Counted from the stretch's first letter, positions 24,101-35,451 are shown. The stretch: DNA of 64,000 bases from Nematostella vectensis (GCF_932526225.1 NC_064034.1:7364001-7428000); one strand, 5' to 3'. The notes: a model not told the origin generated them from the sequence alone. A program made the numbers and translations.

Positions 24101-26261
24101 CTGTTTAAAAGTATTCGCTAGCAGTTAACACACATTCGAAAATCTTCAAGGAATATCAAGCGATCGGCATTCATTCCCCAAACTAATTCTTTGTCTAATA
24201 CAAGTCTTTGTCAAATAAATGGCTTCTCGCTGTTCCAGCTGTTATTAAGCCCTGGATCACACGTTACCGTTCGTCAAACCGTTTATTTTGCATCTGTTCG
24301 CGAACAGTCTATATGTTCGCGAATTTCGCGAACGTTGTCCCTATGTTCGTGAGCGGTACTGTACATGAAGCATGAGGAGTATACACAATATACATGAAGC
24401 ATGAGGAGTATACACAATATACATGAAGCATAAGTATACACAATATACATGAAGCATGAGTATACACAATATACATGAAGCATGAGGAGTATACACAATA
24501 TACATGAAGCATGAGGAGTATACACAATATACATGAAGCATGAGTATACACAATATACATGAAGGATGAGTATACACAATATACATGAAGGATGAGTATA
24601 CACAATATACATGAAGCATGAGGAGTATTCACAATATACATGAAGCATGAGGAGTATACAGAATATACATGAAGCATGAGGAGTATACACAATATACATG
24701 AAGCATGAGGAGTATACACAATATACATGAAGCATGAGGAGTATACACAATATACATGAAGCATGAGTATACACAATATATATATGAAGCATGAGTATTC
24801 AGAATATATATGAAGCATGAGTATTCAGAATATATATGAAGCATGAGTATTCAGAATATACATGAAGCATGAGTATACACAATATAATACATGAAGCATG
24901 AGTACACACAATATACATGAAGCATGAGTATACACAATATACATGAAGCTTAAGTAGTATCATCTTTTCAGTAGCTAGCACCATCAATGAGTATAATATT
25001 GTGAATGATTTTGCTTCATATATATTTTGAATGCTATATATATTATATATATATATATGAAGCAATAGCATTCAAAATATATATGAAGCATCATCATTTA
25101 CAATATTATACTTATTGATGGTGCTAGCTACTGAAAAGATGGGGTGAAAATGTACAACTAGATATGGCCTGGTTGTGCTGCTGAGCTGTCAAACCAGCTT
25201 ATGTGCGCGCTCAGTAGTGGGTGGAGCTGTAGATGAGTGTACATAACTGGCTGCGAGACTCACCGACTTGGAACTGTTGTACATGCTCCTCATCCTCCAT
25301 TTCCTGTCTTCCCTCTGTTGTTGATGATAATGACTTGTCACCTTTTATTGACTAGAAATAAAAATAAATGCCTAGCTTTAGAGCTTTTTTCAGGAACCTA
25401 CAAAACAGACTGTGAAAAAACCTGTGGAATACAATATTTCCGGATGTTCAGCATTAATCAAGACCATGTCAGTCAGATAGTAGATATTTTTGTTGCATAC
25501 TTACAATATTTCCCAAATAGAGTGGTTTTCAAAAACCTGTGAAATACTATTTAGTTTATTTAGTACTGGCTTGACTATTATACGTTAACAATAACATTTT
25601 GTTGCACAGGATCTTCAAAACCACTCTAACTAAAATAGTGGCCAATGTAGCATGTTACACACTGTTTTTAAGGAGTGGAGGGAGGGGGATTCTGCCAGCC
25701 CCTTTTGAAATTTACTTAATTGATTACTTTATTCCTAATATGGTACAGTGCTATACAAACCTCTCTGTACTTCTGCAAGTAGAGTTTGAGTGGTTCAACG
25801 TAGTTATCAAAGCCGAGTGTTTGCATTGCAAACAATATATCTTCACCATTGATTGTCTTTCTCTTTTCCTGGTGGCACCGCTCACTTGCTCTGGAGATTT
25901 GGTCAAGGATTCTCAGCATACAGTGTAAAGGCAGGTTTTTTTTTTCAATATCAGTTATGTATTTCATTTAGCAGCTCTAGATCTATGTCATCAATCACCA
26001 CTGCACCGTTAGATCTGACGTCCAATTTAAGTATCACCTCTAGATCAGACAAAGAATTTGGTGACGCAACAAACCTTAGCCTTGATATTCCCAGAGCTCT
26101 ACAAAGTTAACTGTATTAGTTAACTAGTACTGTAAACTTTAAATTCTTGATCATATTTAGTGAATTTCTTGTCCTAATTGGGATTAACATTTTGGTTTAC
26201 TAACCGCTGTTTACGCAACCAAATCAGCTATGCTGTAATTCCTACTGTGTTTAAATAAATA

Positions 26262-26359
<98 letters not shown>

Positions 26360-29300
26360 CATCATCACTGACAGCCAGTTATAATAATTAACTGATGCTT
26401 TGTGATGTAACAATTTGCTATTCAAATTGCTGAATAATAATAATAATTATGATGATTAAAGTACAGTAATAATGCAAAGGATACTCGCTAGTTATGAAGC
26501 TAATAAATTCTGATACACACTCTTGTACACATTCCTTGGCGTCTTTAGCAATCTGTGGATTTAACAGATGTTTGATAACTATTTACACAATAGACCTATA
26601 AAGCAATCACAGTAATGCATTTTGTATTCATTCACCGGAAAATTTCTTTCCTAACAATTTTTTTTCAAACATGCATGTTTTGTTGAGAATTTTGTCATTT
26701 TCTTGCACTGTAAATAGCTGAAATTAATTGTACAAATATTCAAAAGAGTAGCCTATCAGTGAATAAGTAACAAGTTCCCTCTAAAATATGAATGCCTGCA
26801 ATAAAAACTAGGAGAAAACTAGCACTTTTATTAAGTAACACAGCATTTTAGGTACTGTATCACTTGTTTTTAAGTACTGTACAGTATCTTTGGCCTTTTG
26901 GTAGCATAAGTTAAACAGTAGGTACAAACCTTGCCAGTCTTAGGTATTGATTTTTTCATTATCCTAGCCACATTTGCAATGGGAAGAAAACGATCCTGAA
27001 ATAAAAAAGATGTAATAAATATAAGTAAAGTGAATACAGCAGTTGGACTTTTTTACATCACCTTTTCTCTCGAATCAAAACAATCAATACCTACTTAAAA
27101 CACATAAGTGTAATTCTGTAGAAAATGGATGCATATCAGGTAAAAAAATATATCACAATGTCTTCATGCCATTTCTGACAACCTATGTTTATGATAGGCA
27201 TTTAGCAGGAAATAAAGACCATTTTCTGATGTAATCTAGGCAACCATAGGGGTACACATACACATACACGTACACATAATCCTTCCGTGACAAAAGTTTT
27301 CAACCTTTTTCAGAGGCTAGTCATGCACCTTAACTAACCTGTTCTCTTAAAACTTCTTCTCTTGATTCCTTATCGTCTCCATCTAAATCCCCTACTGCTC
27401 CCTCTTCTAGAAAACAACCACAACAGAAACCTTAGATGTGGATGGACTATAAAGATTAACTCTTCTAGAAAACAACCACAACAGAAACCTTAGATGTGGA
27501 AAGACTCTAAAAAGTGACCTCCTCTAGAAAACAACCACAACCTTCCCAAACCTTATGTGTACAGTAAAGGTGAAGAGCTATTTCATGGTTAGTGATCAGT
27601 TAAAATTTAGGATTGTGATTTGTGAAAATGGTGAAACTGAAGGCTGTGATTCATGATAGCTGCCTCATTCATTATCCATGATTTTTACTGCCATGATTCT
27701 CGATTTTCAACTTTGTCATTTTCTGATGCTGTACAATTTAACCAATTGCAATCACAAAAATTTCATGGTCAATAAATTCATGATCTATGATTTTTAGTGC
27801 CATGATTCACGATTTTCAACTTGGTGCTTTTCTTATAATGTACAATTTAAAATTGTCCATGAACGCCTGAAAAATAGATCTATAATTTGTGATCAGTATC
27901 CTCTCTTCATCCTGACCTATTCTGACATGCTGAAGGCTTAATAGAGTGATCTCCTCTTTAAAACAACCACAAACTAGACCTTAACATGTGGACTGACTCT
28001 ACAGAGCGACCCTCTCTGAAAAACAACCACAAACCAAACCTTAACATGTGGACTGACTCTACAGAGCTACCCTCTCTCAAAAACAACCACAAACCAAACC
28101 TTTTAAAAAGGACTGACTCTACAGAGAAACCCAACACAGCCTAAACATTTACATGTGGACAGGCTAATACAGGGCAGTGGGCAAACTCTAAAGGGCAACC
28201 AACCACAGCCCAAACCTCACATGTGGGCGGCCTCTACAGAGTGACCTCCCCTGGAAAAAAAACACAAGGATTCTATGGAGCATCCAAACACAAACCCTAA
28301 AAGAGAACACAGAATTTACAGTAGCCTCACATTTAACATTGTACAAATCACTTAGATTTTGAGATCCGATAACAATTTTAGATATGTTATATAAAAATTT
28401 CGTGATATTTCTGCCAGCTCCCAAATGATCTTGATTGCCAGTTGGTTTTAGCAGGAGAAATATTCTGCTCAGTTATTCAGGCTACTGTACATTGAGAGGG
28501 TGTTTTTAATGTTTGATGTGTCAAACTGATTAATACTGCAGTGGTACACTGAGAGTTCAATCAAAAGATATGGTCTAAGCCTCCTGGGCAAACCTTTCCT
28601 CGGATGGCATTTCATTATGATAAGTCAATCATATAGGTAATCCTGCTGACTTGATAAAAGATGTCAGCTAGAGATTTCAAAGTAAGCAGGAATGTGTTTT
28701 GAGTTAACATTCCCAAAACTACAACTTCTTACTTGTACTTCTCTTCTCTATTTGGATGAAGACAATGAGACAATGGAGAGGTAATACTGTAAAATCAAGG
28801 TTTGCTCAAACATGTGTAATAAATTAAAGCCACAAAAAAATTATATTAGAAATGTGTGCCTCCTAAACAATGAAAAAAAAAAATGTAGGGTACATAGGAT
28901 CCCTTTTTGTATGTTTTTTCTCAGGTAAACTGTGTTCAAATCTAGCCTGGTGATATGGTACCTACCATATCACCAAGCTATCTTAAGATAAAAACTAAGG
29001 ACTCTAATTCTAAATATGCTGTCAGTAGAAGAAACAATTTTTAAAATGGTTAAAAATAATTGCAATTGGACACTAGGGAGGCAATCAACACAAGTGTCAT
29101 GCAATAAAAAAACAATGTTTAACATTTCAACTACCATTTACTTTAAGTGTTTATGCAATGGGTAATGAAAATAAACTTAACAAAACATAGTGTTTTCTAA
29201 ATAATTATTTCTGGCACGCAGATAAAAACTTTAGATCCGTAGCTTAACTAATTAATTTGGACTCTGGCATAGTGAAAATTTTATGCTACCGCTCCAGCAC

Positions 29301-32300
29301 TTTTATTTTCTGAATCAAAACATAAAAATAGGTAAAAATAGGTTGAAGGCAACAAATATCATTTTACACAAAGTCTACCATTATATAAAAAGTTCCCTGA
29401 ACATATGCCTAGAAAAATACATAGATAATTTCTCCTAAAAATTCAACTACATGTGAATTCTAAGTGATTTATAATTCTGACAAGTTACTGGAGGATAGAA
29501 ATTCACTAAGAGGAAGTATGTTATCATACTAGTTACAACTTTTATATCATTCTGTAAGGAATTAACAGCACTTCATATATAACATTTCTAAGGGTATTTT
29601 CCTATGAACTCTGTAGATTTTGGTGGATAAGTGATTTAGATTGAAACATCACAAATAATACCCTCACAAGGGGAGAAAGCAGTCTAAATCAACTTAGAGC
29701 AGAGATATTTCATAGGCTGAAAGAACAAAATGATTTTAACTTCCTTTTATTGGGGATTTCATTGCTTTGATTGGAAAAGTTAGAAAATTTATCTTTCTAT
29801 TGGGCCAAAGGGGTGGAATCCTTTTATATTGTCAATCTTAAAGAACAAGAAGCTATTAACAATGATTGGAAGTATAAAAACTTTACAGGGACTATTGGTA
29901 GGCCAGACAAACTCATCTATAACCCCAGCCAATCATAAAGAAACCCTAAGCACCTTCTAAATCTAGCTTCTTCAATAAATTCCACTATTCTCTAAAACTC
30001 CAACAAACTGTGTCAACCAACCTTTTGGGAATGAAAGCTGGTTGAATTGAGGAATAAACCCAGTATCATAGCCCAGTGGAGGATATTGCATTCCATATCC
30101 CATGTTCATATTCATGTCTCTTGTCATGTGTATAATCTTCATATAGCCTAGAACTCCTAATAAATGGCTGCCTAATTAGTGGATAATTCTTTCAGGGGCC
30201 CCTTGTTAGAGTATGTTTTTAATGATAAGCTTTTATTAGGACAATGAAAAAAGGACTTCTGATTGGCCAATCTGTTGAAAATTTATGTTGGAGCAATGGA
30301 CCACTCTTTATCTTCAACTGCCCCATGCATTATTGAGCATGGCTGGTTAGAAAACGACACACAGGCATATATTCAAGAAAACATTGGTTGGACAAAAGTA
30401 ACCTGAAAATAATATTTGTCTATAAAAATAATTTTTGTCTATGGATAAATCTTGAAAAATAAAGAATAAGGTGATATTTTTCCTATGGTTTAGCTGATAA
30501 CAGTTTTCAACTAGTGTAGCAAAACAAATGATAGTTAAATATTAATGCTCTATGCTGAGCATTAATGGGGGGTAATCAAAAATTTATAAGCTCAGGTAGA
30601 AAAAACTAAATCAGTTTTTTATCCAAGCTGTTGCTAAATCAAAGTGGAATATGCAATTTCATTGAAACTATAATATTATAATAAGATTCCCTTTGTGGGT
30701 ATATAAAGAAAGATGGGTTAACAGATTATCAACATAGAACTTACATAGAACTTATATTCAATTTTGATTTGTCACTTTGATACATCACATAAAACTTACA
30801 AAAGAATTTTGGGATGTAAAAAAAAAGGAAACACTCCATTCACCAGCTTTCTTTGATTTAAAGTGAAACAAGAACACTGTCTACCTACTCCCTAGGGGGG
30901 CATAATGGGGGAAGGGGAGCGCAAACCACAGCAAACTCTCAAATAAGGTAACTGAGGTTACTAAGGTTACTGTACCTGTGCAGAAGTTTCAAATTGAAAG
31001 CACAAAATAGTGAGTGCTATAGGGATTATAAATGTATGTTGCAAAAATATTGGACCTTTACTTCAGGAAAATTTTTTCCATTTCTCTTATCCATTCCAAC
31101 AAAATTTCCCCATGAAAATTCACAACCTGTGTGTGATTCATGATTATTGTTAAATCCCATTCCATGAGGAACATTTATATAATTCATGTTTTTTTATCAG
31201 AATGTGAAACAGACCATAGTTGACCGGGGGTCCTTTGTCCTTACCATGAGGTAGGGTATGTTTACAAATAGATACAGTAACCATCACTATACATGACTCT
31301 AATAGTAGACAAGTTTATGAATACAATTACACAGAGTAAAAAGGAGCTACATCCTCAGAATACCAGGGTTTACTCAACATTACCCCTAACAGGAGGCAAC
31401 AGCTAGTCTGATGAATGGCTCATGGTTCTTTTACTCATCTGCCTGGGATATTTAAAAGATAATAGATTCTTCCCTTGTGGTAGCAAAATGATATCTCAGT
31501 GCAAAAAGAAAAGCAATGACAAAAATGGCTTCTTAAGTCTTCTTCACTACATTGTGATTGAGCAACACCTGACAATCATAGGGCCTTTCCCCACTCACTG
31601 TGCATTTAAGTCTTACCTACTAGGGCCAGATGACATTGCAACTATTTGTTAGGGTATAAACAATTGAGAGATGGGCATAGAGAATTTGCCAAGGGGTATT
31701 AAAAAAAGACACCATTACAAAAAGTTTAAGATTTGGTGATTCTTCAATATAAAAAGAACATTTCTTTTGTAGTCCAGGGGTGCAATTCACCCTTTGTGCC
31801 CACCCCTTGCACTGAATGTACCATTTGTGCCCACCCCTTGCACTGAATGTACCCTTTGTGCCCACCCCTTGCACTGAATGTACCCTTTGTGCCCACCCCT
31901 TGCACTGAATGTACCCTTTGTGCCCACCCCTTGCACTGAATGTACCCTTTGTGCCCACCCCTTGCACTGAATGTACCCTTTGTGCCCACCCCTTGCACTG
32001 AATGTACCCTTTGTGTGGAGCATGGACTGGATTAGTCATAACAAATTTATACTCATTCAAATCTAAATAGTTCCCTTAAAGCAGGGTTCCACATCAATAA
32101 AAAATAAATACAATAATGAGTAAAATTATTTTCCTAGTAGGGATGTACTCCTTATATCTAATTGGTAGCTGACCAATTAGAATAAACCATAATAAATTTG
32201 TGATACAGACCTCAATTTTGCTAATGCCAATAAAATTACATTCACAAAATAAAATAAGTATCTTACCATCCGCTGGGCTGTCATGTTGTATCACGTATTG

Positions 32301-32639
32301 TGGTGCTAAACCAGCTGCGAGTCCATATTCCGCCGGTATAGCGGTGACAAGGCCGCCACCACCATCTTCAGCTCTCACTCCATCCCCTGAAGACACAGCC
32401 ACTGCGACTTGTACTGCGGTCGCGCTAGAAATGCTCAGCCCGCCTTGATTCCCATCGCTTTGCTCTGGATGACTTTCTATCACTTGTGGTACAGTACCTA
32501 TCGCTACTTCAGTGCCATTGGCCACTGGTCCAGCTTGGGTGTAAATGGGCAATGCAGTTGGCGCGAAATTAGGTCCCTGTGTGTCTTGGACGCTCGTATT
32601 CAGCCTTTCTGCCTCTCTTTCCTCTACGGCCGATTCCAT
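18186..32639 (-). CDS. NFYB: nuclear transcription factor Y subunit beta (NF-YB / CBF-A)
   Basis: Eight coding exons read on the minus strand: 32639-32267, 27406-27339, 26995-26930, 26552-26485, 25890-25761, 25303-25264, 18714-18641, 18212-18186; total 846 nt, 281 residues, all phases consistent. The histone-fold core is unmistakable: [60 protein letters not shown] and [20 protein letters not shown]. The C-terminal [17 protein letters not shown] and PQQLHFQ match the Q-rich tail of animal NF-YB. NF-YB pairs with NF-YC and then NF-YA to bind CCAAT boxes. The N-terminal exon (124 residues, Ala/Gly/Val-rich) is longer than in vertebrates but keeps QYVIQHD. The exon at 25,264-25,303 is the least certain; its acceptor could be at 25,315. 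Intron 6 (18,715-25,263) holds the minisatellite and nested transposons. Confidence 0.95.
18725..19801. repeat. minisatellite in NF-YB intron 6, left part
   Basis: The unit is (GAG)TATACACAATATACATGAAG followed by CATGAG, with and without the GAG triplet (about 24/27 bp). The first degenerate unit (GAGGAGCACAAAATATACAC, plus strand) is the polypyrimidine tract and acceptor region of NF-YB exon 7. The array resumes at 24,362 after a 4.56-kb insertion. Confidence 0.95.
20380..21178. repeat. about 165-bp repeats of the outer element, inverted then direct
   Basis: Units contain ATCAAGCGATCGGCATTCCC, CTCCTCAAACTAATTCTCCC, GTGTTTA..AAGTCTTTG, TCAAATAAATGGCTTCCCGC and CGCTAGCAG. Two units at 20,380-20,620 are in reverse orientation and several from 20,620 are forward, so the junction is palindromic. 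The forward units continue at 23,894-24,240 on the other side of the inner element. Confidence 0.85.
21179..23893 (+). mobile_element. IS3EU-like DNA transposon, apparently intact
   Basis: Terminal inverted repeats of more than 100 bp (TACGGAGCCCGGGAAGGGAC ... ending GCGTGTC) are essentially identical at both ends. A perfect 6-bp target duplication GTATTC flanks it (21173-21178, 23894-23899). Subterminal TTTTTTTCGTGAGTTTTA repeats follow on both sides (21,280-21,600 and, inverted, 23,655-23,795). One intact integrase-type ORF lies inside. A 6-bp duplication, TA-starting ends and an integrase-like transposase fit the IS3EU superfamily; that name is from memory, not a search. Confidence 0.85.
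21691..22872 (+). CDS. integrase-type DDE transposase, 393 aa, intact
   Basis: An uninterrupted frame runs from ATGGCTGCTGCA to TAA. Residues 1-60 look like a helix-turn-helix region ([31 protein letters not shown]). A retroviral-integrase-like core follows: D137 in [25 protein letters not shown]196 in [10 protein letters not shown] and E237 in [15 protein letters not shown], giving a DD40E triad. This type is found in animal integrase-derived transposons, often annotated as integrase core domain proteins. No introns are needed. It sits centrally in a transposon with near-perfect ends, so it may be active or only recently silent. The alternative is a Ginger-type enzyme, but those make 4-bp duplications. 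Confidence 0.85.
   Translation: MAAALRNLRDGFIKEYFHMGFSCKEISSCLLFDHGIQLSERQIKRILAKQSLGRRRFSDFDDIIKTIEDELKGSGSIVGYRTMWQKLIVDHHLSVSKEFVRNALLILDPDGVERRSRNRLRRRQYHAKGANFFWHLDGYDKLKPYGFCIHGCIDGYSRRIMWLEVGRTNNHPGVVASYFLDCVESVGGTARIVRGDMGTENGRVAAIQRFLQDEAEDSWSGEKSFLYGRSVSNQRIEAWWGQLRKGSSEWWIQHFKDLRDRGLFCDADAVHVECLKFCYMGVLQRELQSVARRWNIHRIRPSTRSNISPPGRPCFLYHYPEMTGGQECRFNVDADDLDVARELCCHDLPQNSSPDFTELAELIMREEGLRMPENGNDARALYLTLIHEIERIM
24362..24950. repeat. minisatellite in NF-YB intron 6, right part
   Basis: This continues the same array split by the transposon at 19,802. Units near the right end become more varied (TATTCAGAATATATATGAAG) and grade into the palindromic element at 24,961, whose arm contains a similar AATATATATGAAGCAT. 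Confidence 0.9.
24969..25141. mobile_element. fold-back (palindromic) element
   Basis: Arms of about 80 bp (CATCTTTTCAGTAGCTAGCA ... and its inverted partner ending TGCTAGCTACTGAAAAGATG) surround an AT-rich centre of ATATAT. Almost the whole element would form one hairpin. It abuts the minisatellite and lies in NF-YB intron 6. Confidence 0.85.
26260..26365. repeat. (ATT)n microsatellite
   Basis: A pure ATT/TTA trinucleotide run of about 100 bp in NF-YB intron 4. The poly-Ile frame on the minus strand is an artefact. Confidence 0.95.
27401..28260. repeat. diverged tandem repeats over the NF-YB exon 2 acceptor
   Basis: Units of about 58-60 bp contain CTTCTAGAAAACAACCACAA and CCTTAGATGTGGA..GACTCTA. 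On the minus strand each carries GGTTGTTTTCTAGAAGAG, the polypyrimidine tract, AG and first bases of NF-YB exon 2 (acceptor at 27,407-27,410). Clear copies start at 27,401, 27,458 and 27,520; more divergent ones run at 27,955-28,260. Confidence 0.7.
28261..31779. other. NF-YB intron 1, mostly unique sequence
   Basis: AT-rich sequence without exons I can support. It includes a perfect hairpin at 28,948-28,975 (arms TGGTGATATGGTA, loop CC) and no clear transposon. Confidence 0.5.
31785..32015. repeat. 31-bp minisatellite, 8 copies, NF-YB intron 1
   Basis: The unit GCCCACCCCTTGCACTGAAT followed by GTACCCTTTGT is nearly identical in all copies (one has ACCATTTGT). It lies 250 bp from the NF-YB exon 1 donor. 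Confidence 0.95.
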
Positions 32640-33200
32640 GTCGGCAAACAATCAGACTCCTAGACATTTCAAAAAGGAATAGAAAATAGTTATACTATTG
32701 ATTAACTTTTAAATTAACTTCTTCTTCTAGTCGATGAATGGTGAATCAAGGCACCTACATAGCGAAAAACAGCGACTCAAACAGGGTTTTAAAGCGAGAA
32801 AAGCGAAAAGCTTCAATGGCGTTTGCCGCTTGATCAACTTAGTGAAGTAAATATAAAAGAGCGAACCGGATAAACGCATAAATGCCCGCCTAAATTTCCC
32901 CAAAGAACAAGATCTCTTGAGCTAAGTTGCAATTGGTGGAGGGCGTGAAGGTAAAACAAACCTTTCTCGATTTTTAGTTGGCTAACCGGTGTTTCGTTTG
33001 AGTTGGAACAGCCAACGAAAACGCGAGTTGTAAATCGAACGCCACTGGCTGCTCGACACTCTTCTTCACCACTCACAAACGAGCTGGAATACACAGCTTG
33101 CACGCACATACTTCATACGTCAATCATCCTTCAAGTTTGTCATTTTCAACCAATCACAAGCTATAAAAATGTTATTTTGTTTATATTAGCCAATTGGAAC
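32640..33200 (-). promoter_or_regulatory. NF-YB upstream region with CCAAT motifs
   Basis: Three CCAAT pentamers lie within about 560 bp of the start codon: ACCAATTGC on the minus strand at 32,932-32,936, ACCAATCAC at 33,150-33,154 and the palindrome GCCAATTGG at 33,190. NF-Y binds CCAAT, so autoregulation is possible. No TATA box is obvious. The transcription start is unknown. Confidence 0.4.
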
Positions 33201-33802
33201 GCCGCCTGAAATTCAATTAAATTCAGAGCAGTGAATATTTAACAGCTGGCTTTTTCTTTTGTCTCAATAAAATGGGATAAAGGATACGGAATATTTCTTG
33301 CCTCAATGAATAATTTTTAAGTAAAAATGAGTCGAATGTTATCTTTTTTTCATCTAGTAAAAAGACAACGAGTTTTTGCGGTTCTGTGAAGCTCAACATA
33401 TCGATAAAGGCTTGAACCATTTCCCAACATGTTATTAATTATGCACGAGGCGCATACGGCTCAAGTCATCTTTCCTTTTCTATAATAGTAATATTCGTCC
33501 GTTCAACACTCCGTCAATTAAAAAAAAAGACAAATTTGTTAAATTTACTTTCCTATTCTGAGCCTTCTTATTTTCAGAAAAAAAAATCACAACAACACAA
33601 CGCCACGCTTACCAAAGTTTTATTAGAGCTGCATGTTTTATTATCACAGTTTAGTTGATGAAACTAAAAATGACCATCGAGCCCTAAGCAACTCAAAACT
33701 CGGACCAAAATCGATTTCTTCGGGTATTTTTACCCGTTACCTGTTTCACGTCAAGCAGTTTTCTGTAATAATTATTTTCCCCTCAAAACTCCTTGGAAAA
33801 GG
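33201..33802. other. intergenic stretch
   Basis: I see no exon or element between the NF-YB upstream region and the target duplication of the 6.6-kb element. Confidence 0.4.
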
Positions 33803-34047
33803 TAAAATTATCGCTGTATCTACTTGCACGGCTTCCGGTAAAGGAGGAAAAAAACCTAGCTGCACGGCTGTCTGCAGTTTTCTCGATTTTTAGCCTAAAT
33901 AACAAGTTTCTGGCTTTAAAACACTTCCACGATTATTTAGAACAGCCAAGCGACGATTTTTAGCCTGAAAAGCTATGCAACAAGCGGCCCGCAAATGCTC
34001 GGCAAAGTATGAACGAAGCGTGGAGTTCGACATTTATGCATCGTTCA

Positions 34048-34715
34048 TTATTTGCCGAGCACCTCGAACACCTCGCTCCCGAACTCTTCGCGAATTTCTC
34101 GCAGCCTCTTTTTCATCTTTTCACGTGTCTCCAGAGATTTTCTCGGGGTCCCTTTCTTGCTTTTTTTCTCACGCGATGCGAGGCCGTGTCGAGCTCTGAT
34201 ATTGGCCTTGAGCGCGTAGTATCTCTCTTGTTCCCGAAGTATTAGCTGAAACTCTTCGTCTGAGATATGCCCGTCTTGCAGAGCCTTAGAGACCAGCTCG
34301 CTGATCGAGTTTTTCTTACTCTCCGATAAAACCATCGTATCTTCGTGTTTAGCCACCTTGCTCGTAAGACTCCTAGAGACTATCCCTGCGCCTACGCCTA
34401 CGCCCACGACACCGACCAGCCTAGCGTCCCCTGCCAGCGGACCGCCGATCAGAACCCTATCCCACTCAAAGAGACCCCTACCCCGGCGCTGGAAAGCGCC
34501 CCTGCAGCGATGCCGGATGCCACAGACACAGCATGGGTAACGGCAAAAGCGCGCTTATACTTTTTCCGCACCTGTCGATGATGCGTTATCTCGTTGTCTA
34601 GAACCGCCTGAGTGTCACATATTTTCTGGAGTCGGAAGCTTTGCACGTCGCCGCCGCTGTGCATACTGGGAAGCGAGGGGTATATGGCACCACCGCTAAC
34701 GTCGCTGTTTGCCAT
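34048..34715 (-). pseudogene. helical protein of the virus-like cluster, frameshifted
   Basis: Two consecutive frames make up one gene: 34715-34449 (start MANSDVSGG, then SFRLQKICDTQAVLDNEI and a Gly/Ala/Ser-rich hydrophobic stretch) and 34407-34048 (VSKALQDGHISDEEFQLILR then a basic tail). I recognise the HISDEEFQLIL ... YYALKANIR pattern as a family repeated many times in anthozoan genomes; its function is unknown. The break lies at about 34,408-34,448. Its last residues run into the left inverted repeat region. Confidence 0.65.
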
Positions 34716-34731
34716 GTTTGTTACGTCGGAG

Positions 34732-35409
34732 CTAGGTTAGCTTTAATACAAGGCGAACGGGCTTGCCCTTAAAGTCCACCCGTCTACCGTAGTTATCCCT
34801 TATCCATATTTGGATACTCGAGACAAACTCAGAGGAAGTTGCTGCGACACAAACGGGGATGTCAGGCCCATAGACAACTTTCTCGTGCGGCCTCCCGCGG
34901 GTTTCTAAGCAAGCGAGAACGTTTGAAGGCTCGTCTAAGGCGAGGCATTGCGTGCGGTCTACGATATCGCAGCAGATGTAGAGGGCCTCTATTTTCGGCA
35001 AAGCCACCTTAAGTGGGGGTCCCTCCAAGAGCAGTGCGAGGCCCCGCTCCCCCAACTGATTGTCTTCAGCCTCTAGGCCAAATAGTGCGCAAAGCTCGGC
35101 ATTCAGGAACGCAACGCCATTGGACATAAGCGCGATCTTCCCGGTGAGGAGATCCAGCTTCGCGGTCAGAATCCTGCTTTCAGCGCGGTTGATCGTTTCC
35201 ACGATGGACTCGGCCGTGTGGTGTCCGGCTGGCAGAGTAGCGATGGGCGGGAGGGCGGATATAGTCGAAAGCTGATGCTCCCGCTCGAGATTATACCAGC
35301 TGTTAAACAGCGAGACGTGCCGGAGCGCCACGAAGCGTGGGTGCCTTATCGGCCGCTCGAAGTAGAGCGCCTGTTCGCCTTTGGTGAGCACAGTATGTAG
35401 GACCACCAT
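34732..35409 (-). CDS. putative jelly-roll/penton-like protein of the element, 225 aa
   Basis: An intact frame starts at ATG 35409 (MVVLHTVLTKGEQ). Features: FERPIRHPRFVALRHVSLFN near the N-terminus, a central strand-rich part and a C-terminus IWIRDNYGRRVDFKGKPVRL. This layout resembles proteins found beside capsid-like genes in cnidarian mobile elements. Assignment to a minor capsid or penton role is inference. Its start is only 42 bp from the oppositely oriented capsid-like gene, suggesting a shared promoter. Confidence 0.5.
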   Translation of the reverse strand: MVVLHTVLTKGEQALYFERPIRHPRFVALRHVSLFNSWYNLEREHQLSTISALPPIATLPAGHHTAESIVETINRAESRILTAKLDLLTGKIALMSNGVAFLNAELCALFGLEAEDNQLGERGLALLLEGPPLKVALPKIEALYICCDIVDRTQCLALDEPSNVLACLETRGRPHEKVVYGPDIPVCVAATSSEFVSSIQIWIRDNYGRRVDFKGKPVRLVLKLT

Positions 35410-35451
35410 TGTATTGAACACCGCCCGCCTTCGTGTTTAATAGGACTGAGC

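Larger units (their letters stand above)
19802..24361. mobile_element. TA-flanked inverted-end element (Tc1/mariner-like ends) inserted in the minisatellite
   Basis: The ends CAGTACCGCTCTCGAACAT and ATGTTCGTGAGCGGTACTG are inverted, and TA lies on both sides (19800-19801, 24362-24363). Removing the element with one TA restores the repeat unit AATATACATGAAG exactly. The ends carry many TTCGCGAA palindromes. Outside the nested inner element the body is about 1.8 kb of roughly 165-bp repeats (20,380-21,178 and 23,900-24,240), partly inverted around 20,610. No transposase of its own is seen, so it is non-autonomous. Confidence 0.85.
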
